Shown here piece after piece: positions 1 to 8,973 of a stretch of DNA of 64,000 nt (within the stretch, counting starts at the first letter, position 1; each line of letters opens with the position of its first letter). Made by a program: the position numbers and the translations under genes. The notes beneath the pieces were generated by a model. That model did not search any database and was not told the origin of the DNA. It was given only the letters and a program-made list of their open reading frames with translations. The stretch comes from Gammaproteobacteria bacterium (GTDB taxonomy: Bacteria; Pseudomonadota; Gammaproteobacteria; Ga0077536): the NCBI GenBank assembly GCA_020849475.1, contig JADLGE010000074.1:61709-125708 (forward strand). Reading direction: 5' to 3'.

Positions 1-324
1 ATTGATCGCAGCTTCGTGCGTGACATGGAAGCCGACGGCAACGACCAGGCCATCATCACCGCCATCATCGCGATGGCGCACAAACTCAATCTCGACGTGG
101 TGGCGGAAGGCGTGGAGACGCGCGAGCAGGCGCTGCTGCTGCGCCAGTTGAACTGCGATCAGATTCAGGGCTACTGGCTGAGCCGGCCACTGCCGCCGGC
201 CGACATCGAGCGCTTCGCCAGCGCGCCGCTCGCAGTGCTCGACAGTCTGCCCTTGAACAGCCCGACGCCGACCCTCACGCTGCTGGCCCACGAGGGCATG
301 CGTCACGCCGCGGGCGAGTCCTGA
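1..324 (+). CDS. EAL-domain protein, C-terminal fragment (cut by window start)
   Basis: The frame is open from base 1, so the gene begins upstream. The first residues, IDRSFVRDM, match the late EAL-domain motif, and VVAEGVETREQ followed by CDQIQGYWLSRPLP is the conserved C-terminal part of cyclic-di-GMP phosphodiesterase domains. It probably degrades c-di-GMP as part of a larger signalling protein with GGDEF, PAS or membrane modules upstream; those and the N-terminal EAL catalytic residues lie outside the window, so activity cannot be judged. About 40 residues after the domain look unstructured. The TGA at 322-324 ends it. Confidence 0.9.
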   Translation: MDRSFVRDMEADGNDQAIITAIIAMAHKLNLDVVAEGVETREQALLLRQLNCDQIQGYWLSRPLPPADIERFASAPLAVLDSLPLNSPTPTLTLLAHEGMRHAAGES

Positions 325-354
325 GGACTCAGCCTCGGCCTGCGACCCTGTGGG

Positions 355-360
355 TATAAT
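355..360 (+). promoter_or_regulatory. candidate -10 element (TATAAT)
   Basis: A perfect TATAAT lies 36 bases before the ATG of the molybdopterin oxidoreductase gene and just after the EAL gene ends. No convincing TTGACA-like -35 is seen 16-18 bases upstream, so this is a tentative sigma-70 promoter. Confidence 0.35.
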
Positions 361-396
361 CCCCGCGTGGCAGCACGTCACGCGGAGAACCCCTGC

Positions 397-2637
397 ATGC
401 CTGATTCAAACGCCAGCGATCGCGTCGTCTATCGCACCTGCCCCCTGTGTGAAGCCACCTGTGGTCTGGAACTGACGGTGCGCGATGAACGCGTGGTGCG
501 CGTACGCGGCGACCGCGACGACGTGTTCAGCGCCGGCTATCTGTGCCCCAAGGGCGTTGCCCTCGGCGAACTGCATGACGATGCCGACCGCCTGCGCCAG
601 CCCTTGATCAAGACCGCGACCGGCTTTCGCGAAGCAAGCTGGGACGAAGCCTTCGCCGCGGTCGAAGCGGGACTCATGCCAATACTCGCGCGTGGCGAGC
701 GCAACGCCGTCGCGATCTATGCCGGCAACCCGGTGTCGCATAATTTCGGCGCCAATCTTTATCTGCGAGCGCTGATCCGCGCGCTCGCCACCCAGAATTT
801 CTACTCTGCCTCGACCGTCGACCAGATGCCCAAGCACGTGGTCAGCGGCCTCTTGTTCGGCGATCCGCAGGCGCTGCCGGTGCCGGACGTCGAGCATTGC
901 GAATTCCTGCTCATGCTCGGCGCCAATCCGTGGGAATCGAACGGCAGCCTGTGGACCGCGCCCAATCTGCCGGGACGCCTGAAAGCCCTGCGCAAGCGCG
1001 GCGGCAAACTGGTGGTGGTCGATCCGCGTCGCACGCGCACCGCCGCCCATGCCGATGAGCACCATGCCATCCGCCCCGGCACCGATGCGCTGTGGCTGCT
1101 GGCGCTGGCGCGTGTCATCGTGTTTGAACGTCTGGCCAAGCCTGACCGACTCGCCAAGATCACCAGCGGTCTCGAGCCGCTGCGCGAGCTGCTGGCGCCG
1201 TTCACGCCGCAGGAAGTGGCCGCGCGATGCGGGATCGCGGCCGAACATACGCTGCGTCTGGCGCGCGAACTGGCGGCCAGTCCAGCGGCCGCGGTGTATG
1301 CGCGCTTCGGCACCCATGCCGCACGCTTCGGCACATTGGCGGCGTGGGCCACCGAACTGTTGAACGTCTTGACCGGCAACCTCGACCGCCGCGGCGGCGT
1401 GATGTTTCCACGCGGCGTGCATGAACGCAGCCGCGAAGGCACGGGCGGCGGCAAGGGCTTTCGCCTCGGACGCTGGCGTTCGCGCGTGCACGGTCACGCG
1501 GAAGTGATGAGCGAACTGCCGGTCGCGACGCTGGCCGACGAAATCACCACGCCCGGGCGCGGCCAGGTGCGCGCCCTGCTGACGATCGCCGGCAATCCGG
1601 TGTTGTCGACGCCCGACGGTTCCCATCTGGCGGCGGCGCTCGAACAACTCGAATTCATGGTCAGCGTGGACATCTATCTCAACGAGACGTCGCGCCACGC
1701 GGACGTCATCCTGCCGCCACCGTCGGCACTGGAGCGCAGTCACTACGATCTGTTCTTCACGCGCCTGTCGATACGCGCGGTGGCCAACTACTCGCCGGCG
1801 GTGTTCACCCATGAGGGACTGTCGGAATCGGCAATCCTTGCGCGCCTGGCCTTGATTGCGCGCGGCGAAGGCGCGCAGGCCGACGCTGCGATCATTGACG
1901 GCGAATTGCTCGACGAACTCGTGCAACGTGAACTGGCCCATCCGCAGTCGTTGCTCAGCGAGCGCGACATCGAACAGGTGTTGGCAAGCCTCGACGGCGA
2001 CGAGCCTTGTGAGCGCATTCTCGATTTTCTGTTGCGCAGCGGTCCGCAGGGCGAGGGTTTCGGCCGACGTGTCGACGGCCTGTCACTGGCGCGGCTGCGC
2101 GCCCATCCCCACGGCCTCGACTTTGGCGGACTCGAGGCGCAATTGCCCGGCCTGCTGAAGACACCCAGCGGGCGCATTGAATTAGTCTCCGAAGTCGTCA
2201 GTGCTGAACTTACGCGCATCCGCGCGCAACTGCTCGAACAGCCGCCGGGCGATGCGCTGCTGCTGATCGGGCGTCGTGAATTCCAGTCCAATAATTCGTG
2301 GCTGCACAATCTGCCATCACTGGCCACGGGCCACGCGAGCTGTGTCTTGCACATGCATCCCGACGATGCGCAGCGCCGCGGCCTCGCCGATGGCGACGCG
2401 GTGCGCATTCGCAGTTCGGCGGCCGAGGTGCTGGTGCCGCTGGCGTTGACCAGCGACATCATGTCTGGCGTGGTGAGTCTGCCCCATGGTTATGGCCATG
2501 GCCTGGCCGGCACGCGCCTCAAGGTCGCCAATGGCGTCAACGGCGCCAGCGCCAATGACCTGACGGAATGCGTGGTGGAAGGACCTTCGGGCAACGCCGT
2601 GTTGAACGGCGTAATGGTGGACGTGGCAGCGGCCTGA
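397..2637 (+). CDS. molybdopterin-dependent oxidoreductase, formate dehydrogenase / nitrate reductase superfamily
   Basis: The protein is about 746 aa. It opens with an iron-sulfur motif, C15-x2-C18-x3-C22 and C50 (TCPLCEATC ... YLCPKG), which binds a [4Fe-4S] cluster, followed by the bis-MGD binding fold (LLMLGANPWESNG, VVVDPRRTRTA, and a late molydopterin-dinucleotide-binding domain near GRREFQSNNSWLHNLP). No Tat signal is visible, so it is probably cytoplasmic. I chose ATG 397 over an upstream GTG at 367 because a GGAG lies about 10 bases before it and the upstream residues are not family-like. The substrate is unknown; NCBI-style naming would be molybdopterin-dependent oxidoreductase. It is a monocistron by position and no electron-transfer subunit is adjacent. 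Confidence 0.9.
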   Translation: MPDSNASDRVVYRTCPLCEATCGLELTVRDERVVRVRGDRDDVFSAGYLCPKGVALGELHDDADRLRQPLIKTATGFREASWDEAFAAVEAGLMPILARGERNAVAIYAGNPVSHNFGANLYLRALIRALATQNFYSASTVDQMPKHVVSGLLFGDPQALPVPDVEHCEFLLMLGANPWESNGSLWTAPNLPGRLKALRKRGGKLVVVDPRRTRTAAHADEHHAIRPGTDALWLLALARVIVFERLAKPDRLAKITSGLEPLRELLAPFTPQEVAARCGIAAEHTLRLARELAASPAAAVYARFGTHAARFGTLAAWATELLNVLTGNLDRRGGVMFPRGVHERSREGTGGGKGFRLGRWRSRVHGHAEVMSELPVATLADEITTPGRGQVRALLTIAGNPVLSTPDGSHLAAALEQLEFMVSVDIYLNETSRHADVILPPPSALERSHYDLFFTRLSIRAVANYSPAVFTHEGLSESAILARLALIARGEGAQADAAIIDGELLDELVQRELAHPQSLLSERDIEQVLASLDGDEPCERILDFLLRSGPQGEGFGRRVDGLSLARLRAHPHGLDFGGLEAQLPGLLKTPSGRIELVSEVVSAELTRIRAQLLEQPPGDALLLIGRREFQSNNSWLHNLPSLATGHASCVLHMHPDDAQRRGLADGDAVRIRSSAAEVLVPLALTSDIMSGVVSLPHGYGHGLAGTRLKVANGVNGASANDLTECVVEGPSGNAVLNGVMVDVAAA

Positions 2638-2656
2638 GCCGCCTGGCCATCTGTCG

Positions 2657-3958
2657 CTAGGAACGCGAGGCGGCGACGCGCACTGGCAGCGCCGCCGCAT
2701 CACTGCCGATGACGGCGCTGGAGCGCGCGCAATCGACACCGTGGCCGGCCCGCGCCAGCACCGAGCAGGCATTGACGGTATGGGTCAGGCTGCCGCTCGC
2801 GACCGTGCCTTCGCTGAGCAACGCGGTGATCTCTGACGCGCTCATGGTCGGCGCCACTTCCAGCAGCAGGGCAATCACGCCCGTGACGTGGGCGGCGGCA
2901 ATGGAACTGCCGGAGATATAGCCATAGCGCTCGTGGGGCAGCGTGGTGAAAACCTCGGTGCCGGGCGCCATCGCGGTGCTGCCGTCACTGGCATGACCGG
3001 CCACGCCGACTCGAATCACGCCCGCCACGGCGGTCGGAAACGCCGCATTGGCGCGGCCCTCACCCGGCATCGCACCGACCACCAGCATGCCCTGCGCCAG
3101 CGCGGTTTCGAGCAACGTTTCGAGCAGCGCATCGCGCGGACCGGTGAGGCTGAGATTCAGCACGCGCACCTTGAGACGAATGGCGGTGTCGATGGCCTTG
3201 GCCAGGGTCAGGGTGTTGCAGCTCGCGTCCAACGCATCGGGCGCGCTCGGCCAGCAGGCGCGCAGGGCCGCCAGCTGCGCGGCCGGCGCGACGCCGACGA
3301 TGCCCGCCGCATTGCCGGCGCGCGCGGCAATGACGCCGCCGACCGCCGTGCCGTGGGCTTCGCTGAGATTGTCGTCGCTGCGATCGTTGACCAGATCGCG
3401 GTAACTGCTGATCTGACCATTGAGGTCAGGATGATGAAGATCGATGGCGGTATCGACCACCGCCACCGTCACGTCGCGGCCGGTGGCGAAACGATGCGCT
3501 TCATTGAGCTGCATGTCGGCCACCGCGCTTTGCAGCGGCTTGTAAGGGTCGGCCGCCATGGTGTGAAAGTCGTTCATCGGGTAGACGCCGTTGACGACCT
3601 TTTCCTGGCGCAGTTCGTCGGCGACGGCCTGCAAGCTGCGTTCGTCGTCGATGGAATACACCACGCAGTGCACGCCGAGCGTGAGCACCGGCCACTGGCT
3701 GACGGCGTGGAGCTTGTGACGCTTGCCGAGTTCACTGGCGATGCGACGGCCCCAGGCGGTCGAATCGTAATCGGCGGAACGGGCGTAGGTGTCGCCGGGA
3801 CCACCGGTGGGCGCGCGCTTGAGACTGCGGTCGGCGAACGTGACCAGCGCCAGGCGCTCGCTATGCGCGTTCGCGACCGGCGTGAGTTCGGCAGCACCCG
3901 CGCCCAAGGCCGGCAGCAGGACCAGCGCGATGGCGGCAAGAAGATTGCGAAGGTTCAT
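2657..3958 (-). CDS. secreted S8 family (subtilisin-like) serine peptidase
   Basis: 433 aa with an N-terminal signal peptide (LLAAIALVLLPALGAGAA). The catalytic triad is visible: D169 in AVVDTAID, H202 in AHGTAVGG and S352 in SGSSIAAAHVTG. A prodomain-like stretch occupies residues about 30-150. The oxyanion-hole asparagine expected in an AAGN motif is not obvious: the matching stretch reads LVVGAMPGEG. The start ATG overlaps the anti-sigma stop by four bases (ATGA), so it is the third gene of a sigma / anti-sigma / protease operon. It probably acts in the periplasm or outside the cell. Whether it participates in the sigma-factor response or is only its output is inference. Confidence 0.88.
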   Translation of the reverse strand: MNLRNLLAAIALVLLPALGAGAAELTPVANAHSERLALVTFADRSLKRAPTGGPGDTYARSADYDSTAWGRRIASELGKRHKLHAVSQWPVLTLGVHCVVYSIDDERSLQAVADELRQEKVVNGVYPMNDFHTMAADPYKPLQSAVADMQLNEAHRFATGRDVTVAVVDTAIDLHHPDLNGQISSYRDLVNDRSDDNLSEAHGTAVGGVIAARAGNAAGIVGVAPAAQLAALRACWPSAPDALDASCNTLTLAKAIDTAIRLKVRVLNLSLTGPRDALLETLLETALAQGMLVVGAMPGEGRANAAFPTAVAGVIRVGVAGHASDGSTAMAPGTEVFTTLPHERYGYISGSSIAAAHVTGVIALLLEVAPTMSASEITALLSEGTVASGSLTHTVNACSVLARAGHGVDCARSSAVIGSDAAALPVRVAASRS

Positions 3959-4629
3959 GGGGCTGCTCCCGGCGCCGCCGGCGCGGCGAATTTCACGCCG
4001 CTGCGCGCCTTCAAGGTATCCACCGCGGTCGCCACCTCGCTGGCCGGCACACGCACGGTGAACACGTTGTCGCGATTCGGACCGCTCACCACGTCACCCT
4101 TGACCGTGGCCAGCGCGTCCTTGATGGCAGCCATCGACGCCTGCGCATCGAACGCCACGTACAGAACATCGGCGCCCACCACGCTGCCGCGGTCCTGAGA
4201 CAAGGTGTGGAAACTCTGCTCGACCAGGCCGACACGGCCCTGCATGTGCGCGATGCCGAACATCACGCCGGCCAGCATGGCCACCATTGCCACCCGCCGC
4301 ACTGCGTGCTGGACACTGCGTCGCCCCCAGCGTCGCCATGCCGACGGCGGCTGGGCCGCGCTGCCACGCACCCGTGCCATGACGCGCTCGAAACCATCGT
4401 CGGCCACTTGCTGCTCGGCGTCGCTGCTGCGAAAGGCCTGCATCAGGCGCTGTTCGCCGGCCAGTTCGGCGCGACACGTCAGGCAGCCGCGCAAGTGCTC
4501 GTCGAGCGCGGCGCGCTCGGCGTCGCCGAGCGTGCCGTTGACATAGAACGGCAGCAGTTCGCTGAATTCCTGGTGGGGGAAGGATGCGTTCATGGTGCTC
4601 GTATCCGATTGCTTGGTCATATCACTCAC
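3955..4629 (-). CDS. anti-sigma factor with zinc-finger (zf-HC2) and one membrane segment
   Basis: 224 aa. The N-terminal domain has the H45-x3-C49-x2-C52 zinc-binding motif (EHLRGCLTC) of ZAS-type anti-sigma factors that hold ECF sigma factors inactive. One transmembrane helix follows at about residues 113-133 (AVRRVAMVAMLAGVMFGIAH), and the last 85 residues should be periplasmic. The GTG at 4629 overlaps the end of the sigma gene by eight bases; an ATG at 4620 is an equally possible start. The gene order (sigma, anti-sigma, protease) and overlaps indicate one transcript with translational coupling. Confidence 0.85.
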   Translation of the reverse strand: MSDMTKQSDTSTMNASFPHQEFSELLPFYVNGTLGDAERAALDEHLRGCLTCRAELAGEQRLMQAFRSSDAEQQVADDGFERVMARVRGSAAQPPSAWRRWGRRSVQHAVRRVAMVAMLAGVMFGIAHMQGRVGLVEQSFHTLSQDRGSVVGADVLYVAFDAQASMAAIKDALATVKGDVVSGPNRDNVFTVRVPASEVATAVDTLKARSGVKFAAPAAPGAAP

Positions 4630-5251
4630 TCGTCCCGGCCTGTTCGCCGGACAGCTGCGGCCACACTTCGCGCAAGCGCTTGCGGGCGTGAAAGATGCGG
4701 GTCTTGACGGTGTTTTCCGGGCAGTCCATGACCTTGGCGATGTCCTGGTAGTGCAGACCGTGGAAATACACCAGCTCCATGGCGGCGCGTTGCTCGGGCG
4801 ACAGATGGCGCAAGGCCACGTTCAAGAGGTTGTCCTGTTCCAGCTCACGCTGGGCGAGGCTGTCGTCACCGCTGCCCTCGTCCATGCTGCCGTCACTGCC
4901 ACGGGTGATGCCGAGCTTGCGCATGGCCTGCAGCGACTTGAAATTGGCAATACCCAGCAGCCAGGTCGAAGCCAGCGCCAGTCTCTCGGTGCGGGCCGCC
5001 TGCTGCCAGACGGCCAGCATCACTTCATTGATGACGTCGTCCACCAGTTCCTGGCGGCGCGTGACCTGGTAGACGAAGCGTTCGAGATAGCGGCGGTAGC
5101 GCTTGTAGAAGACCTCGAAGGCCGGCGCGTCGCCGCGCCCGATACGTTCGATCAGCTGCCAATCGCCGTCGTCGTCGCGGGCAGACGCATCGACGGGCTG
5201 GGCCGGCGGCGCTCTGAACTTCAAAATGTTGTGCCCCGCGCTGCTCGCCAT
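4622..5251 (-). CDS. ECF-family RNA polymerase sigma factor
   Basis: 209 aa. Region 2 is visible at about residues 45-110 (FEVFYKRYRRYLERFVYQ, ELVDDVINEVMLAVWQ), and region 4 near the C-terminus has the helix-turn-helix LSPEQRAAMELVYFHGLHYQ followed by ENTVKTRIFHARKRLREVW. It is a group 4 sigma factor and should redirect RNA polymerase to a small regulon, probably including its own operon. It is the first gene of a three-gene operon with a zinc-finger anti-sigma factor and a secreted subtilisin-like protease. The ATG at 5251 has GGAG upstream, spaced a little long (about 11 bases). Confidence 0.92.
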   Translation of the reverse strand: MASSAGHNILKFRAPPAQPVDASARDDDGDWQLIERIGRGDAPAFEVFYKRYRRYLERFVYQVTRRQELVDDVINEVMLAVWQQAARTERLALASTWLLGIANFKSLQAMRKLGITRGSDGSMDEGSGDDSLAQRELEQDNLLNVALRHLSPEQRAAMELVYFHGLHYQDIAKVMDCPENTVKTRIFHARKRLREVWPQLSGEQAGTSE

Positions 5252-5385
5252 GGTCGCCCAGTCTCCTGATTGCCGTTTAATCGCGGCGCGGCGGAGAAAG
5301 GTTCAGCGCATGGGTGATTCTGCTTTCTGTAATTGTTCACGACCTGCAATCCCTCGCCGCAAGCGCTGCCTTGGGCCACAGCACA

Positions 5386-6132
5386 CTAGAAGCCCACGGA
5401 AATGGAGAACACCACGCGCGCGCCGGCTTCGGCGCTGCCGAAACGGTCGATCACGCCCGGGCCACTGACTTCATTGAAGTAGGCGCTGTCGACGTAGCGC
5501 AGGTCGGCGACCACGTGGCTGCCGATGAAATAGCTCAAACCCGCATTCCAGTAGAGGACATCATAGGTCGTGACCTCACCCAGCTCGTCGAAGCCGGCGC
5601 CGGCGCTGACATCGACAATATCGCTCAGCGGGTAGCGGGCCTTGAATTCGCCAGCGGCGGAAGTGTGGCTGGAACCAGAGCTGTCGAAGGCCGCGCTGAC
5701 GCGGGCGGTGAGGAGACCGCGCCAATCGAGACTCATCGATGTCTCGACATAGTCGGCTGATTCTCCGAATACGTCGGCCTCATAGAGATAGCCCGACACC
5801 ACTGCGTCGAGCCTGAAGCCGCCGCCCAGCGCGCGCTGCACGCCAATGTAGGGAATGAATTCGGAGCGCGCGCCGCCAAAATCGATGGCGGTCATCCACA
5901 CCCCGCCGTAGACGCCGCTGCTGTGGGCCAGCCCGGCGTGGGCCTGCGCGACCGGATGATCGTCGCTCTTGGAATAGCCGTGGTAGACGTAATCAGTGGA
6001 GAAACGCGCCAGCGCGGTGGTGGTGAACGCGGCCTCGGCGCGTGACGAGAGGCCGAAAGCGGCGCACAGCGCCAGCCACGCGAGCGGTTCACGCAGGGGC
6101 GAAGTCGGCGACTTGGTGCTGGAATCGAACAA
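5386..6132 (-). CDS. TorF family putative outer-membrane porin (gcw_chp family)
   Basis: The mature part begins AFTTTALARFSTDYVYHGYSKSDDHP, the hallmark N-terminus of this beta-barrel family, and the chain ends in aromatic F (SISVGF) as outer-membrane proteins do. A signal peptide is seen just before it (EPLAWLALCAAFGLSSRAEA). The reading frame is open to an ATG at 6360, but the extra N-terminal residues are arginine- and proline-rich and unlike the family. I chose a TTG at 6132, giving 248 aa, about the family's usual size; the start is uncertain. Function in the family is unproven; a porin role is inferred from the fold. Confidence 0.75.
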   Translation of the reverse strand: MFDSSTKSPTSPLREPLAWLALCAAFGLSSRAEAAFTTTALARFSTDYVYHGYSKSDDHPVAQAHAGLAHSSGVYGGVWMTAIDFGGARSEFIPYIGVQRALGGGFRLDAVVSGYLYEADVFGESADYVETSMSLDWRGLLTARVSAAFDSSGSSHTSAAGEFKARYPLSDIVDVSAGAGFDELGEVTTYDVLYWNAGLSYFIGSHVVADLRYVDSAYFNEVSGPGVIDRFGSAEAGARVVFSISVGF

Positions 6133-6406
6133 GATTGCGAATGCCCTACGCCCAACGGCCACGGCGCGCGCCGCGGCGTGCACGAGGGGCGGCCAAGGCC
6201 CTGCGAATACTCTCAGAATTATGCCATGGCGGCATGGGCTGTCGTCCGTACGCCTTGATATCGCGGTTCCCTTCGCCGGGCGCGGCAACGACTGACGGGT
6301 GTCGCGACGGTAACAGAGGCAGGGAGCTGTTCGCCACACGGCCGGCGTGCATGGAATCACGTTTTCAGCGGCCGCTGGCCGGTGGAATGTAAAGCCTCGT
6401 CAAACC

Positions 6407-7177
6407 TCAACGCAGCCGGCGATAGGCGCCCGCGCTGGCCTGTCGCCAGCCATGATGGGGATGGCGGGCCAGCAGTTCACGATCACGGAACGCGTAGACC
6501 AGCGCCGCGCCGGCCGCGAAGCCGCCAACGTGGGCCCAGAACGCCACGCCGCCGCCCTGCGCGCCCAAGGAACCCAATCCGCCCACCATCTGCACCACGA
6601 ACCAGTAACCGAGCATCCAGAACGCCGGGATGGCGAAGGTCGTGACGTAAAAGCCGAACCAGAACAGCATGTGCACATTGACCCGTGGATAGAGCACCAC
6701 GTAAGCCCCCATCACACCGCCGATGGCGCCGGAAGCGCCGACCATGGGCACCGCGGCGGCCGGATCGGCGGCCACCTGCAGGCCGGCGGCGGCCAGTCCA
6801 CACAGCAGGTAGAACACCACGAAGCGACCATGGCCCATGGAATCCTCGACGTTGTTACCGAAGAGCCACAGGAACCACATGTTGCCGATGAGATGCATCC
6901 AGCCGCCGTGCAGGAACATGTGGGTGAAGACCGTCGCCCAGTTGCCGCCGTCGGCGATGACGCAGCGCGCATCGAGGCCAAGGGCAATGCCCATGCCGGC
7001 CTCGAGATGGCCGAGCAGCTCACCGGGCAGGAGACCGAGCGTGCAGATGGAACGCGCCAGGGCCGGCTCGCGCCCGAGGCCCTGCACCAGCACCCACGCC
7101 AGAATGTTGAGCGCGACGATGGCCCAGGTCGCGTAGGGCGTGAGGATCTGCGGATTGTCGTCGCGTATCGGAAACAC
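6407..7177 (-). CDS. rhomboid family intramembrane serine protease
   Basis: 256 aa beginning with GTG. It has the rhomboid core: HMFLHGGWMHLIGNMWFLWLFG (transmembrane helix with the conserved HxxxHxxxN region), the catalytic serine S149 in VGASGAIGGVMGAY and the catalytic histidine H216 in AHVGGFAAGA. Six or seven membrane helices can be drawn. It should cleave membrane-anchored substrates within the inner membrane. The class resembles bacterial rhomboids that have an N-terminal MFPIRDDNP segment. It starts ten bases before the end of the CoA-transferase gene, so the two could be co-transcribed. Confidence 0.93.
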   Translation of the reverse strand: MFPIRDDNPQILTPYATWAIVALNILAWVLVQGLGREPALARSICTLGLLPGELLGHLEAGMGIALGLDARCVIADGGNWATVFTHMFLHGGWMHLIGNMWFLWLFGNNVEDSMGHGRFVVFYLLCGLAAAGLQVAADPAAAVPMVGASGAIGGVMGAYVVLYPRVNVHMLFWFGFYVTTFAIPAFWMLGYWFVVQMVGGLGSLGAQGGGVAFWAHVGGFAAGAALVYAFRDRELLARHPHHGWRQASAGAYRRLR

Positions 7178-7186
7178 GCTGCCTGC

Positions 7187-8392
7187 CTAACGACTGGCGG
7201 ACTGCAGGACGCCGCGCCCGACGAGGTCCGCCACCTCGGCCGCGCTGTAGCCGAGCAGGCCTTGCAGCACTGCGCCGTTGTGTTCGCCGAGACGCGGCGC
7301 GATCAGTTCCGGCAGCGTCGGCTGCGCCGAGAAGCGCAGCGGAAAACCGGGGATGGCGAGGGGCCCCATGAGCGGATCTTCAATCTGCCGCACCGTGCCG
7401 CGCGCGGTGAAGTAAGGATGGGTGAGCGCGTCCACCGGGCTCAGCACCGGCGCCGACGGCACGCGGTGGGCTTCGAGATGCGCGAACACCGCATCGTTGT
7501 CGGCAAAGCCCGCCAGCCACGCTTCAATCACCGGGATCAATTCCTGCTGGTGGGCAGCGCGTGCGTCGCTGCTGTCGAAGCGCGGGTCGTGTTCGAGATC
7601 GGGCCGTCCCATGGCCGCGCACATGTTCTTCCACTGCGGCTGCAGCGCCAGTATGACCAGGTAGCCACTCGGCCCCTTGTACACCCCGAAAGGACACAGC
7701 AAGGGATGATGATTGCCGTTGCGGGTCGGCATGTAAGCGCCCTTGCTCAGGGTGTGGGCCTGCAGCGCGATGTCCTGCAGATGGAACATGCAGTCGACCA
7801 TGGCGAGATCCAGCCATTGGCCTTCACCGGTGCGGCCGCGATGGAACAGCGCATAGCCGATGGCCGAGAACGCATGCACGCCGCTGCCGGTATCGGCGAT
7901 GGCGAGACCGATAGGCTGCGGCGGTCCGTCGGCGGGCCCGGTCATGTGCATGAGCCCGGCGAAGGCCTGCGCCGCCCAGTCGTAACCGGTCTTGTGCGAC
8001 AGCGGGCTTTCGCGGCCGAAGGCCGACAGCGAGGCCATGATGATGTCGGGCTTGATGGCCTTGAGATCGGCATAGCTCAGACGCCGCTTCTCCATGACGC
8101 CGGGCCCGAAGTTCTCCACCACCACGTCGGCCTTGGCCACCAGTTCGCGCACGATGGTGTCGGCGGCCGGATCGCGCAAGTCCAGGCACACGCTGCGCTT
8201 GCCGCGATTCTGCTGGATGAAATAGCCGCTGCGACCGTGGTCCGACCACGGCAGGCCGCGCGACGGATCGCCGCCCGGCGCCAATTCAATCTTGATGATC
8301 TCGGCGCCCATTTCCGCCATCAGGCGTGTGACGGTCGGGCCGGCCAGGTACTGGGTGAAATCGAGCACACGTATGCCGTCGAGGATCATCAT
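7187..8392 (-). CDS. CaiB/BaiF family (class III) CoA-transferase
   Basis: 401 aa. The N-terminus ILDGIRVLDFTQYLAGPTVTRLMAEMGAEIIKIE and the stretch RGKRSVCLDLRDPA are signatures of the family that moves CoA between carboxylic acids (for example formyl-CoA, carnitine or succinyl-CoA dependent transferases). The catalytic aspartate is expected in the region LAMVDCMFHLQD. I use ATG 8392 because the family begins at MILDG; the frame is open to an ATG at 8452 that adds non-homologous residues. It is followed closely by the rhomboid gene. Substrate unknown; many CoA-handling genes in this window point to catabolism of organic acids. Confidence 0.9.
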   Translation of the reverse strand: MMILDGIRVLDFTQYLAGPTVTRLMAEMGAEIIKIELAPGGDPSRGLPWSDHGRSGYFIQQNRGKRSVCLDLRDPAADTIVRELVAKADVVVENFGPGVMEKRRLSYADLKAIKPDIIMASLSAFGRESPLSHKTGYDWAAQAFAGLMHMTGPADGPPQPIGLAIADTGSGVHAFSAIGYALFHRGRTGEGQWLDLAMVDCMFHLQDIALQAHTLSKGAYMPTRNGNHHPLLCPFGVYKGPSGYLVILALQPQWKNMCAAMGRPDLEHDPRFDSSDARAAHQQELIPVIEAWLAGFADNDAVFAHLEAHRVPSAPVLSPVDALTHPYFTARGTVRQIEDPLMGPLAIPGFPLRFSAQPTLPELIAPRLGEHNGAVLQGLLGYSAAEVADLVGRGVLQSASR

Positions 8393-8519
8393 GGCCGCGC
8401 TCCGTGGTGGGACTTGCCGGGTTGCCTTGAGGCGTCGAGTGTACACGGCCACTTCAAGATTGCGGGCGCCCGAGCCAATGCCGACAATGTGTTCATCCCG
8501 TCAGCCACGAGGCGCGCGC

Positions 8520-8954
8520 ATGTCTGATTCCGTCCAGGTCGATGCCATCGCGCATGCCATCCAGCTAGCGGTCACGCCGGTGTTCCTGCTGGCCGGCGTT
8601 GGCGCCATGCTGTCGGTGCTGGCCAATCGCCTCGCGCGCATCGTCGACCGCGGTCGCGTGCTGCACGACCGTCGCCATCACGACCAATCGGAACTGCGCG
8701 ACATCGACAGCGAACTGGCGGTCATCAATCGCCGCATGCGGGTGGTCAACACCGCCATCTCGCTGTGTACGCTGTGTGCACTGTTGATTTGCACGGTGGT
8801 GGCGGTGCTGTTCTTCAATACCATCACCGCCAGCGGCAACGCGTCAGGCATCGCCTTGCTGTTCATCGCCGCCATGACCTGCCTGATAGGCGCGCTGCTG
8901 GCGTTTCTGGTCGAGATTTATCTCGCCACGGTGAAGGTGCCGCTGCGGCGTTGA
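8520..8954 (+). CDS. DUF2721 family membrane protein
   Basis: 144 aa starting at ATG 8520. Three hydrophobic helices are visible (residues about 15-35, 78-100 and 105-130), with a charged segment between the first and second (NRLARIVDRGRVLHDRR). The pattern HAIQLAVTPVFLLAGVGAMLSVLANRLARIVDR is typical of DUF2721 proteins, which are short inner-membrane proteins of unknown role. It is divergent from the CoA-transferase gene and convergent with the SnoaL-like gene; a palindromic repeat element lies just after it. Confidence 0.8.
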   Translation: MSDSVQVDAIAHAIQLAVTPVFLLAGVGAMLSVLANRLARIVDRGRVLHDRRHHDQSELRDIDSELAVINRRMRVVNTAISLCTLCALLICTVVAVLFFNTITASGNASGIALLFIAAMTCLIGALLAFLVEIYLATVKVPLRR

Positions 8955-8973
8955 GGGGTGACTGCGTTGCAGG

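Noticed and set aside
6347..8527. 726-residue plus-strand open frame opposite the rhomboid and CoA-transferase genes
   Set aside because: It is antisense to two genes with clear catalytic motifs, is rich in His, Arg, Gln and Gly, and has no family resemblance. Long antisense frames are expected in GC-rich DNA.
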